Below are positions 1-5,528 of a stretch of DNA of 6,824 nucleotides, piece after piece. Made by a program: the position numbers and the translations under genes. Origin of the DNA: an uncultured Trueperaceae bacterium (GTDB taxonomy: Bacteria; Deinococcota; Deinococci; Deinococcales; Trueperaceae). Numbering within the stretch: the stretch's first letter is position 1; each line of letters opens with the position of its first letter. Where the stretch lies: NCBI GenBank assembly GCA_937911855.1, contig CALDPK010000256.1, positions 1 to 6,824 of the forward strand, written 5' to 3'. The notes beneath the pieces are model-generated. The model was given only the letters and a program-made list of their open reading frames with translations, was not told the origin of the DNA and searched no databases.

Positions 1-334
1 GGTCGAGGTGGTGGCCCTGATCAGGGCGGAGCCCAGTCCCGAGATGTGGAGTAGGCGGGTCGGGAGAACCAACGTGATGAGCGCGGCCACAAGGAACAGT
101 CCGAGGGCCACCAGGGACGAGCCGATGCTCCTAGTCCCCAGCAGGACCGCCATCACCAGGACCGGCCCCAGCTCGCCGATCGCACCGTGGGTGAGAACCG
201 CCCGGCCGACCGGTGTGGCGTCGTGACCCGCGGCCTTCAGGATCGGCAGCAGCGTCCCGACCGCGGTCGAGGTGAGCAACAGGCCGATGGCTACCGCCGT
301 CTCCCAACTGCCCGAGATCAGCCACCCGGCCGCC
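1..334 (-). CDS. Cation:proton antiporter, internal fragment (cut at window edge and at a junction)
   Basis: Read on the minus strand in the frame whose last complete codon is at 1-3, the region is open and hydrophobic. It shows GWLISGSWE, then AIGLLLTSTAVGTLLPILK, then GRAVLTHGAIGELGPVLVM, followed by two more hydrophobic stretches. The T-A-x-G-x-L-L-P-I-L-K and H-G-A-I-G-E-L-G-P pattern is typical of the membrane domain of CPA2-type sodium/potassium:proton antiporters (KefB-like), which exchange monovalent cations for protons across the inner membrane. Only about 110 residues are present: the C-terminal part runs off the window start and the N-terminal part is missing, because the reading meets the ABC ATPase gene near 320-335. 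GC is about 70% over 1-300, against about 62% in the adjacent gene. The family call is fairly firm. Whether this is a real gene fragment in this genome or foreign sequence joined by assembly is open. Confidence 0.7.
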
Positions 335-336
335 GC
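318..336. other. Junction between ABC ATPase and antiporter sequence
   Basis: On the minus strand, ATPase homology runs to about 324-327 (the LRRPG codons). Antiporter homology in another frame is already recognisable from about 328 (AAGWLISGSW). The shared GC-rich stretch near 322-336 reads plausibly in both genes, so the breakpoint lies in a short region that could have served as microhomology. GC content changes across this point. No insertion-sequence ends or target duplication are visible. Confidence 0.6.
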
Positions 337-668
337 AGCCAGCCGATGCGGCCGTAAAGCCCCATCAGGACAACATCGAGGGCGGTAACCGGAAAGTCCC
401 AGTCCACTGTGGTGCGCTGCGGCACGTAGGCTACGTCGGCGCGTTTCTTGCCGTACGGTTCGCCCTGTATGTATACGTGTCCGGCTGCTTTGTCGACGAG
501 GCCCAGGATCGCTTTGATGAGTGTGCTCTTGCCGGCGCCGTTGGGACCGATTATGGCGGCCAGGACGCCAGGCGGCACGTCCAGGTCGATGTCCCACAGG
601 ACCGGACTGCTCCGGTAACTGACGGTTAAGTCTTCAACGTGAACTGCCAGGTCCGGCTCGTGAATCAT
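318..668 (-). pseudogene. Mn/Zn ABC transporter ATP-binding protein, truncated after the Q-loop region
   Basis: This is the N-terminal 116 residues of a manganese/zinc (TroB/MntB/ZnuC-like) ATPase. Walker A GPNGAGKST lies at 41-49, and Q84 in YVPQR is the Q-loop. The stretch VDWDFPVTALDVVLMGLYGRIGWLRRPG is characteristic of this subfamily. It should energise import of Mn or Zn delivered by the binding protein encoded just upstream. The chosen start is ATG at 668-666, which overlaps the binding-protein stop in ATGA; a GTG at 680 in the same frame is possible but less natural. Family members run to about 240-260 residues, so the signature LSGGQ, Walker B and H-loop are all absent here. Homology ends at the final RRPG and a stop follows two codons later, where antiporter sequence begins. 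As written the product could not hydrolyse ATP. The permease gene expected next in such operons is also missing. Confidence 0.85.
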
Positions 669-1615
669 TCCGGCTGCCACCTCAGCACCCAGCCATCCAG
701 CTCTTCGGGCAGTTCCGGCAGTTCACCGCCCAGGGCGGTTGTGATCGTCGAGGTGTTGTGAATGAGCATCCCGATGACGGTTCCTTCGGGTTCTTCGTCT
801 GCTCCCATCGCGTCAGAATACAGTTCGCCACCCAGCTGCGCTGCGAAGCCGCGGTTGTTTACAGCTTCGAGTACCGCCTGGATGGTCCGCGGGTTGATGG
901 TCGATTCGATGAACACGGCCGGTACCCTCAGTTCGGTTATCAGGTCCGCAGTCTCGCGGATGTCGGCGACTCCTGCCTCTGATTCAGTGCTCAGGCCCTG
1001 GATCGCTGCCACCTGGATGCCGTACGCAGCGCTGTAGTACTCGAAAGCGTCGTGTGCGGTTATCAGGATCCGGGATTCTTCAGGGATGGTGGCGATCGCT
1101 TCGCTTACCCACCTGTCGAGCGCCCGCAACTGTTCCACGTAATACTCGGCGTTAGCGTGATAGTCGGCTGCGTTCTCCGGATCCAGCTCGCCCAGGTGCG
1201 CGGCGATGACGGGTGCCGTGAGGCTGAACAGGCCCGCGTCCATCCAGACGTGCGGGTCAACGGTCAGTCCGCTTTCGTCGGTTTCGATCAGCAGTTCGTG
1301 CGGGATGGCTTCCTCGGCTACGGCGGCGGTTGGTCTGAGCTGAGCGAAGCGTGCGAGGACGTCACCGAGTTGCCCTTCCAGGTGAAGTCCGTGATAGATG
1401 ATCAGATCGGCATTCTGCAGGTGCTGCACGTCAGATGGAGTTGCCTGGTACAGGTGCGGATCCACTCCTGGTCCCATCATGCCGGTCACGTTGGCATGCG
1501 CGCCGGCTACGTTCCTGGTCACGTCAGCCAGCTGGCTGGTGGTCACAAGGACGTTGGGCACGGCGAAAGCGCTGCTGGTGAGCATGAGCGCCAGGGCGGT
1601 CAGGGTGTGTTTCAT
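665..1615 (-). CDS. Manganese/zinc ABC transporter solute-binding protein (TroA/MntC/ZnuA family)
   Basis: This 316-residue periplasmic protein binds a divalent metal and hands it to an ABC importer. Residues 1-18 form a Sec signal peptide (K2 and H3, a hydrophobic core, then AFA before V19), with no lipobox cysteine, which suggests a free periplasmic protein in a diderm cell. Likely metal ligands are H54 (DPHLY), H122 (DPHVW), H188 (TAHDAF) and D268 (YSDAMG), the family's four positions. A histidine at the third site resembles TroA/ZnuA rather than PsaA, which has glutamate. There is no His-rich loop as in ZnuA, and QGLSTESEAG at 206-215 is TroA-like. With the MntR-type operator upstream, manganese is the more likely substrate, though zinc is not excluded. 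The start at 1615 is chosen because GGAGA at 1622-1626 lies six bases before it and the signal peptide follows at once; an ATG at 1645 has no ribosome site. The stop overlaps the ATPase start. Confidence 0.93.
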   Translation of the reverse strand: MKHTLTALALMLTSSAFAVPNVLVTTSQLADVTRNVAGAHANVTGMMGPGVDPHLYQATPSDVQHLQNADLIIYHGLHLEGQLGDVLARFAQLRPTAAVAEEAIPHELLIETDESGLTVDPHVWMDAGLFSLTAPVIAAHLGELDPENAADYHANAEYYVEQLRALDRWVSEAIATIPEESRILITAHDAFEYYSAAYGIQVAAIQGLSTESEAGVADIRETADLITELRVPAVFIESTINPRTIQAVLEAVNNRGFAAQLGGELYSDAMGADEEPEGTVIGMLIHNTSTITTALGGELPELPEELDGWVLRWQPE

Positions 1616-1621
1616 CCGGCA

Positions 1622-1626
1622 TCTCC
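1622..1626 (-). promoter_or_regulatory. Ribosome binding site deciding the start of the binding-protein gene
   Basis: GGAGA on the minus strand sits six bases before the ATG at 1615. This favours that start over the upstream in-frame ATG at 1645, which has no such site and would add ten residues before the signal peptide. Confidence 0.75.
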
Positions 1627-1646
1627 AAACACGGCAGCCTCTCATA

Positions 1647-1662
1647 TTTAGGCATACCTAAA
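1647..1662 (-). promoter_or_regulatory. MntR/DtxR-family (TroR/SirR-type) operator
   Basis: The 16-base motif reads TTTAGGTATGCCTAAA on the minus strand. Seven of eight base pairs are symmetric, with six-base arms TTTAGG/CCTAAA. This arm pattern matches operators of manganese- or iron-responsive DtxR-family repressors such as MntR, SirR and TroR. It overlaps the expected transcription start of the metal-binding-protein gene (about 1660), so occupancy in metal-replete cells should block initiation. The regulator gene is not in this window. Confidence 0.8.
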
Positions 1663-1666
1663 CCGC

Positions 1667-1695
1667 AGTGTAGCGCCGGTCCGGGCTGAACGCAA
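1667..1695 (-). promoter_or_regulatory. Sigma-70-type promoter of the metal transporter operon
   Basis: On the minus strand, -35 TTGCGT (1695-1690) and -10 TACACT (1672-1667) are separated by exactly 17 bases. The predicted start is near 1660, inside the TTTAGG operator, leaving an untranslated leader of about 45 bases before the ATG at 1615. The hexamers match well and the geometry with the operator supports the call. Confidence 0.75.
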
Positions 1696-1717
1696 TACCG
1701 TTGTACGGTTGTTCAGC
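1685..1717. repeat. Nested inverted repeat after the GGDEF gene, overlapping the metal promoter -35
   Basis: The outer arms GCTGAAC (1685-1691) and GTTCAGC (1711-1717) are perfect seven-base complements. Inside them ACCGT (1697-1701) and ACGGT (1705-1709) form a second five-base stem with a three-base loop. It starts three bases after the GGDEF stop, so it could act as a terminator for that gene, but no T-run follows on the minus strand. It also contains the -35 of the next promoter, so a regulatory role is possible. Confidence 0.45.
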
Positions 1718-1719
1718 GC

Positions 1720-3510
1720 TCAGTCAGTTCGTGTTTCAGGGGCCGACGATCTGTCGGACGCCAGCACCGTGCGGTTGCGACCGGACTTCTTCGCCATATA
1801 GAGCAGTTCGTCTGCAAGCCGCATGACGTGGTCGGCACTTGCCTGCGGGTAATCCTCACTGCTCAGCACTCCGACGCTGACTGTCACGCGCAGGTTGTTG
1901 GCAACCTCCTGCCAGTCGTAGTCGGCAACCGTCCTGCGCAACTTGTCGGCTACCTGCCGGGCGTCTTCGGTGCTCGCGCCGTTGAGGAGAACGGCGAACT
2001 CTTCCCCGCCCCAGCGGGCCACGACGTCTGACTCGCGTACCACGGACTGGAACAGGCGGGCCAGATCCTGCAGCACCACGTCACCGATGTTGTGACCGAA
2101 CGTGTCGTTGATCGTCTTGAAGGAATCGACATCCAGGAACATCACGCTGTAAGCCCCGTCCGCCTTGCGGGAACCCGAAACGGCGGCCGTCAGCTTCTCA
2201 CTGAAATGCCTGCGGTTGTACAGGCCCGTGAGATGGTCAGTCATGGCCAGTTTCCTCAAATCCCGGGACTGCTGCGCGAGCAGCTTGTTCGCCTCCACCA
2301 GAGCACGCGAGGTCACCTGCATCAGCTCAAGGTCACGTTCCACGGCAAGTTCCAGCTCAGCCGTGTCAGTCGCGCCGCCAGAGCGGGCAGGGTCCCTGTT
2401 CAGCTCTTCCCGCACAGCCATGAGCTCCTTGAGGGCAGTCAGCGCCCCCGCCAGATCACCTACCTCTTCGTAGGCCTTCGCAACGTGCTCGAGTACGGCG
2501 GCGAGCCTGTGCTGCGTGCCGTCGCGGCGCACAATTTCCAGTGCCAGCTGGAACTGCTCGAGCGCCTCGACTGGCCGGCCTTGAGCCAGCAGGAAGTCAC
2601 CGTAATCCACGCGGGCATCATCTTCGTAACCGTCGGCCTTGCCTTCAGCAATGCGTTCGAAGGCCTTCTGAAACTGCAGTTCTGCCGCCTCGATGTCACC
2701 GTTCAGGGCCAGGGCATTGGCAAGTTTGTAATAGGTCGCAGCCACGTAATGCCCGATACCCAGTTCCTTGAACAGTTCGATGGCCTCTTTAAGCATCGGG
2801 ATGGCGCGTTCTGGATAGCCCTGAATTCCGAGTGCGCGCCCCTCATTGGATATGGTGACCGCGATCTGCATCTTGTTGCCGGTCTGCTGGAACGCCTCAC
2901 GCGCCCGGACGAAGCAGGCGATCGCTTCTTCTTCACGTTCCAGTGACATGTAGACGTTACCCAGGTTGTTCAGCAGTGCACCGTATTGGCTGTGGCTTGT
3001 TTCCGGGGTGCGCTGCAGGCTTTCCTGTAGGTGCTCGAGCGCCTTGCGCAGGTTGCCCGAGATCCCGTAGGCCCCGGCCAGGTCAGAGTGCGCCAGTGCC
3101 AGCAGCGGGCTCTCTCCTTGAGCCGACATGAGCTCGAGGTTCTTCAGTGTCAGCCGGAGTGCTTCAGCGTGCCGATGCTGCAATAGTGCCTGCCTGCCCC
3201 GGATGCGCCTGAGTTCGAACTCGAGTTCAGGGTCCTCGAGCTTCTGGTTTTCCATCAGCTGTTCGACCTCGCCCACTACTTCGACGGCTTCATCGAACCT
3301 GCTGAGCGTGGATAGTGCTACTGCGCGTGTTGCCTTGAGCCTGAGGAGATCAGTTTCTGCCAGGCCGGCGGGCAGGTGCTCAAGCAGCTCGTCGCAGCGG
3401 GCGAGCGTAGGCTGAGGTGCACTGCTTCTGATACTCCACAGTTCTGCTATTTCATTATGGCCCGTCACTTGCGCAAAGTCCCACTTCCAGCCCGTCCAGT
3501 CATCAGTCAT
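1720..3510 (-). CDS. TPR-repeat diguanylate cyclase (GGDEF domain, GGEEF active site)
   Basis: A 596-residue soluble protein with no signal peptide or membrane helix, so probably cytoplasmic. Residues ~55-132 look like two diverged TPR hairpins. Six clearer TPR units follow at about 137-170, 177-211, 217-251, 257-291, 299-331 and 336-370. A coiled-coil linker covers ~384-422. The GGDEF domain (~424-583) has DHLTGLYNRR (425-434), FLDVDSFKTIND (458-469) and the catalytic GGEEF at 501-505. D460 and E503/E504 are the expected metal/catalytic positions, so it should make cyclic-di-GMP from two GTP. The product-inhibition I-site RxxD is present as RESD (492-495), five residues before GGEEF, so feedback control is likely. 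The TPR array probably senses a partner protein. The ATG at 3510 is the first start in frame, but GGTAGGG abuts it with no spacer, so initiation may be weak. No EAL or HD-GYP domain is present. Confidence 0.93.
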   Translation of the reverse strand: MTDDWTGWKWDFAQVTGHNEIAELWSIRSSAPQPTLARCDELLEHLPAGLAETDLLRLKATRAVALSTLSRFDEAVEVVGEVEQLMENQKLEDPELEFELRRIRGRQALLQHRHAEALRLTLKNLELMSAQGESPLLALAHSDLAGAYGISGNLRKALEHLQESLQRTPETSHSQYGALLNNLGNVYMSLEREEEAIACFVRAREAFQQTGNKMQIAVTISNEGRALGIQGYPERAIPMLKEAIELFKELGIGHYVAATYYKLANALALNGDIEAAELQFQKAFERIAEGKADGYEDDARVDYGDFLLAQGRPVEALEQFQLALEIVRRDGTQHRLAAVLEHVAKAYEEVGDLAGALTALKELMAVREELNRDPARSGGATDTAELELAVERDLELMQVTSRALVEANKLLAQQSRDLRKLAMTDHLTGLYNRRHFSEKLTAAVSGSRKADGAYSVMFLDVDSFKTINDTFGHNIGDVVLQDLARLFQSVVRESDVVARWGGEEFAVLLNGASTEDARQVADKLRRTVADYDWQEVANNLRVTVSVGVLSSEDYPQASADHVMRLADELLYMAKKSGRNRTVLASDRSSAPETRTD

Positions 3511-3550
3511 CCCTACCGTCAGTGCGCCCCCGCGTACGGTGCTCCCCGTT

Positions 3551-3558
3551 TGTATACT
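3551..3558. promoter_or_regulatory. Palindromic -10-like element in the divergent intergenic region
   Basis: The bases read TGTATACT on plus (containing TATACT) and AGTATACA on minus (containing TATACA), giving a -10-like hexamer in both directions. On the minus strand it lies about 40 bases before the GGDEF start, with TTGCCT upstream but at a poor 20-base spacing. On plus I find no -35. It is a weak candidate for the GGDEF promoter. The rest of the 205-base gap (3511-3715) holds no convincing gene. Confidence 0.3.
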
Positions 3559-3644
3559 CAGAATCTACCATCCCGAAGGCAAGCTCGTGCAGTGTGGCAG
3601 TGGGTATGCAGCCTTGGCGGTCGTTCGATGTATAACGGGGTTTC

Positions 3645-3657
3645 GCCTTATCAAGGC
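3645..3657. repeat. Short palindrome in the divergent intergenic region
   Basis: GCCTT-ATC-AAGGC is a perfect 5-3-5 inverted repeat about 60 bases before the membrane-protein start and 135 before the GGDEF start. It could be an operator for either gene, but its short arms make chance plausible. Confidence 0.25.
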
Positions 3658-3702
3658 TACATTGGTTCGCCCGCGCCCGGAAAGTTGCCGTTTTCACCGT
3701 GC

Positions 3703-3708
3703 TACAGT
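3703..3708 (+). promoter_or_regulatory. Candidate -10 element for a leaderless transcript
   Basis: TACAGT is preceded by TGC, an extended -10 (TGnTAnnnT), and ends seven bases before the ATG at 3716. Transcription would begin at or one base before the start codon. No Shine-Dalgarno sequence precedes that ATG, which fits leaderless translation, known to be common in Deinococcus. No good -35 is seen. Confidence 0.5.
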
Positions 3709-3715
3709 TGCCGGC

Positions 3716-4108
3716 ATGTATACCGCCCCAGGCATAATCACCCTCATCGTTGCCGCTCTGGTCGGCACTGTAGTCGGCAACCTCGTGCAGCTTCGGTACT
3801 TCATCGGCAACCCTGTCATGAAAAGTCCTTTCGTCAGGTACGGCGCTCTGGTCCTTGCCATCCTGCTCATGCTGAACATCATTCCTGACCCTGACGCGCA
3901 GTTCACTACTGCTGAGCTATTGACTTACGGTCTCTGGTGGGTACTGATCGCCTTCCTGGTCAGCTTCGTGCGTCCGCCAACCCCAATCCCGCCCCGCGGT
4001 TCAAGCAATCAGGCATCTGGCGACACCGATGTCACTCCTCAGGACACGATCGACGTTGACCCGCTCGACCGTGAGCCGTCTGACGTGGACCGCAGGGACG
4101 ACCGCTAG
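3716..4108 (+). CDS. Small membrane protein of unknown function, three predicted helices and an acidic tail
   Basis: I do not recognise this 130-residue protein. Three hydrophobic segments are visible, at about 5-25 (GIITLIVAALVGTVVG), 42-57 (YGALVLAILLMLNII) and 68-85 (LLTYGLWWVLIAFLVSFV). A proline-rich stretch follows at 87-93 (RPPTPIPP begins at 86), and then a polar, strongly acidic tail (102-130) rich in aspartate and ending in RRDDR. Inner-membrane location is the only supported statement. The frame stays open back to an ATG at 3539, but that N-terminal extension looks unlike protein; the ATG at 3716 starts right before the first helix and sits seven bases after a -10-like TACAGT. It is divergent from the GGDEF gene and converges on tag, the two stop codons interlocking. 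No enzyme motif is present. It could be a conserved hypothetical protein of its lineage, and no function is assigned. Confidence 0.75.
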   Translation: MYTAPGIITLIVAALVGTVVGNLVQLRYFIGNPVMKSPFVRYGALVLAILLMLNIIPDPDAQFTTAELLTYGLWWVLIAFLVSFVRPPTPIPPRGSSNQASGDTDVTPQDTIDVDPLDREPSDVDRRDDR

Positions 4109-4695
4109 GCCGGCACCGCCTCGAGCTCTGCGTACCGGAAGCAGGTGGTCAGGTGATCCTGAAGCAACCCGGCTGCCTGCAGGTACGAGTACACCGTCAC
4201 TGAACCGACGAACTTGAAGCCCTGCTTCTTCATGGCTTTGCTCACCTCATCACTCAGTGGGCTGCGGGCAGGTACGTGCGCCTGTTCCTGCCAGTGACCG
4301 GTGACTGGTTCGTCGTTGATGAAGGACCACAGCCAGGTGGCGAAGCTGCCGTGCTCTTCCCTGATCGCCAGGAACGCGCGGGCGTTTGCACGGGCGGCTT
4401 CGATCTTCTGCCGGTTCCTGATGATCCGCTCGTCCGTCATCAGCTCTCCTATGTGCTCGTCAGTCCAGGCAGCCATGGTCTGGGCGTTGAAGCCTGAGAA
4501 GGCGTCTCTGAATGCTGCGCGGCGGCCAAGGATGAGCCGCCAGCTCAGTCCGGCCTGGAAGCATTCGAGGACGAGCAGTTCGAACAGTGCCTGGTCGTCC
4601 CGCAGGGGTGCGCCCCATTCCCGGTCGTGGTAATCGCGGTACAGGTCGTCCCCTTCAGGTACCCATTTGCAGCGGTTGCGGTCGTCAGCGTTCAT
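4105..4695 (-). CDS. tag: DNA-3-methyladenine glycosylase I
   Basis: This 196-residue cytoplasmic base-excision repair enzyme removes 3-methyladenine from alkylated DNA. It aligns along its length with E. coli Tag (187 residues). The N-terminal RCKW and YHDREWG stretches, then LFELLVLECFQAGLSWRLIL, and KKQGFKFVGSVTVYSYLQAAGL near the end, are family hallmarks. The zinc-snap ligands are C9, H23, H181 and C185, matching C4, H17, H175 and C179 of E. coli Tag. Base-pocket residues E44 and W52 correspond to E38 and W46. All key residues are intact. The start at 4695 is supported by the RC-W motif beginning a few residues later. There is no Shine-Dalgarno, but TAACCT ends six bases upstream, so a leaderless message is likely. 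Its stop shares CTAG with the convergent membrane-protein gene. It is separated from lplA upstream by a hairpin and is probably transcribed alone. Confidence 0.95.
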   Translation of the reverse strand: MNADDRNRCKWVPEGDDLYRDYHDREWGAPLRDDQALFELLVLECFQAGLSWRLILGRRAAFRDAFSGFNAQTMAAWTDEHIGELMTDERIIRNRQKIEAARANARAFLAIREEHGSFATWLWSFINDEPVTGHWQEQAHVPARSPLSDEVSKAMKKQGFKFVGSVTVYSYLQAAGLLQDHLTTCFRYAELEAVPA

Positions 4696-4701
4696 GGGGG
4701 C

Positions 4702-4707
4702 AGGTTA
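4702..4707 (-). promoter_or_regulatory. Candidate -10 element for leaderless tag transcript
   Basis: TAACCT on the minus strand ends six bases before the tag ATG, placing transcription start at or next to the start codon. The intervening bases are GCCCCC, with no ribosome site. No good -35 is visible. Confidence 0.45.
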
Positions 4708-4731
4708 GCTGAGACGGCCCGACGTGGCGGC

Positions 4732-4759
4732 GAGTGCCTTGGTAGATGCCAAGGTGCTC
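4732..4759 (-). terminator. Candidate hairpin terminator after lplA
   Basis: The arms CCTTGG (4737-4742) and CCAAGG (4749-4754) flank a six-base loop, and GAG/CTC pairs extend the stem to 4732 and 4759 around a two-base mismatch. The hairpin begins within the lplA TGA stop. No T-run follows on the minus strand, so it is a weak or factor-dependent terminator at best. It also separates lplA from tag. Confidence 0.4.
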
Positions 4760-5528
4760 ACGGCAGAAGATTGATCCACTCTTCGGTGGCGAACTTGCTT
4801 TCGACCAGTTGCTCTGCTTCCTGGCGTTCTTCTTCTGATACTTCGGAGCCTTCGAGTCCGTACAGGGAGGTGAAGGTGCCGAGCAGGGCGTCGATGACAC
4901 TTGAGCGTTCCATCTGTGACTGGTCGCGGACGGGGCTGACGCGTTTCTTGGCACTCTTGGTGCCTTTGTCGCTGAGTTTCTCGCGGCCGATGCGCAGTAC
5001 CTGGAGCATCTTGTCTGCGTCGATGTCGTAGGAGAGCATGGCGTGGTGCAGGACGGTGCCGTGGCGGCGGGTCTGGGCGGCGCCGCCGATCTTGCCGGCC
5101 GATGAGGCTATGTCGTTGATCGGCTGGTAGACGGCGTCGACGCCGATGCTGCGCAGGCCTTTGAGGACCCAGTCGTCGAGGTAGGCGTATGACTCGACGA
5201 AGGACATGCCTTTGACGAGTTCCTCCGGGGCGTAGAGGGAGTAGGTGATGGTGTTCCTGGGTTCGTTGAACATGGCGCCGCCGCCGGTGATGCGCCTGAC
5301 GACGGTTATGTCGTGTTCTTCGGCGGCTTCCATGTCGACTTCGTTGCGGACGCTCTGGAAGCGGCCGAGTACGACGGAGCTGGATGCCCATTCCCAGATG
5401 CGCAGGGTGGGCTCGCGCTCGCCTTTGGCGACGCGGTTGAGCAGGACTTCATCGAGGGCCATCTGCATGTACGGGGTCTCGGCGCCACCGCGGATGAGCT
5501 GCCATTCGTAATCGGTCCAGTCGCTCAC
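4758..5528 (-). CDS. lplA: Lipoate-protein ligase A, catalytic subunit of a bipartite ligase
   Basis: This 256-residue cytoplasmic enzyme activates lipoate with ATP to lipoyl-AMP and attaches it to lysines of E2 or H proteins of 2-oxoacid dehydrogenases and the glycine cleavage system. Visible motifs are RRITGGGAMFNE (78-89), the family's RRxTGGG nucleotide/lipoate loop; INDI (137-140); GKIGGAAQ (145-152) with the conserved lysine K146; and LHHAMLSYDID (160-170). Length corresponds to the catalytic domain alone, without the ~90-residue C-terminal domain of single-chain ligases; that domain is encoded by the gene immediately upstream. The start is a GTG at 5528, chosen because GTGA overlaps the upstream stop and AGAGGG lies seven bases before it. 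This implies coupled translation and a 1:1 complex. An octanoyltransferase of the same superfamily is possible, but the LplB partner favours a ligase. Confidence 0.88.
   Translation of the reverse strand: MSDWTDYEWQLIRGGAETPYMQMALDEVLLNRVAKGEREPTLRIWEWASSSVVLGRFQSVRNEVDMEAAEEHDITVVRRITGGGAMFNEPRNTITYSLYAPEELVKGMSFVESYAYLDDWVLKGLRSIGVDAVYQPINDIASSAGKIGGAAQTRRHGTVLHHAMLSYDIDADKMLQVLRIGREKLSDKGTKSAKKRVSPVRDQSQMERSSVIDALLGTFTSLYGLEGSEVSEEERQEAEQLVESKFATEEWINLLP

Noticed and set aside
131..325. Minus-strand 64-codon frame overlapping the antiporter fragment
   Set aside because: Asp/Gly/Arg-rich shadow frame; the frame with conserved antiporter motifs is different.
1052..1651. Plus-strand open frame (199 codons) opposite the metal-binding-protein gene
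   Set aside because: It is a shadow of the strongly conserved minus-strand gene and covers its promoter; no recognisable protein features.
2092..2946. Long plus-strand open frame (284 codons) opposite the GGDEF gene
   Set aside because: It lies wholly antisense to the well-supported TPR region, has no domain-like pattern, and such frames arise from codon bias in high-GC genes.
3601..3680. Possible tRNA (a GGTTCGC stretch and small stems)
   Set aside because: The T-loop consensus GGTTCRANYC is not met and no acceptor stem or anticodon arm can be paired.
3503..3697. Minus-strand open frame (64 codons) in the divergent intergenic region
   Set aside because: No ribosome site, no recognisable motif, and it overlaps the start of the GGDEF gene in another frame; a TATACA near 3629-3634 has no suitable -35.
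4705..5391. Minus-strand arginine-rich open frame (228 codons) within lplA
   Set aside because: Alternate frame of lplA; Arg/His/Pro-rich composition is typical of an out-of-frame GC-rich reading.
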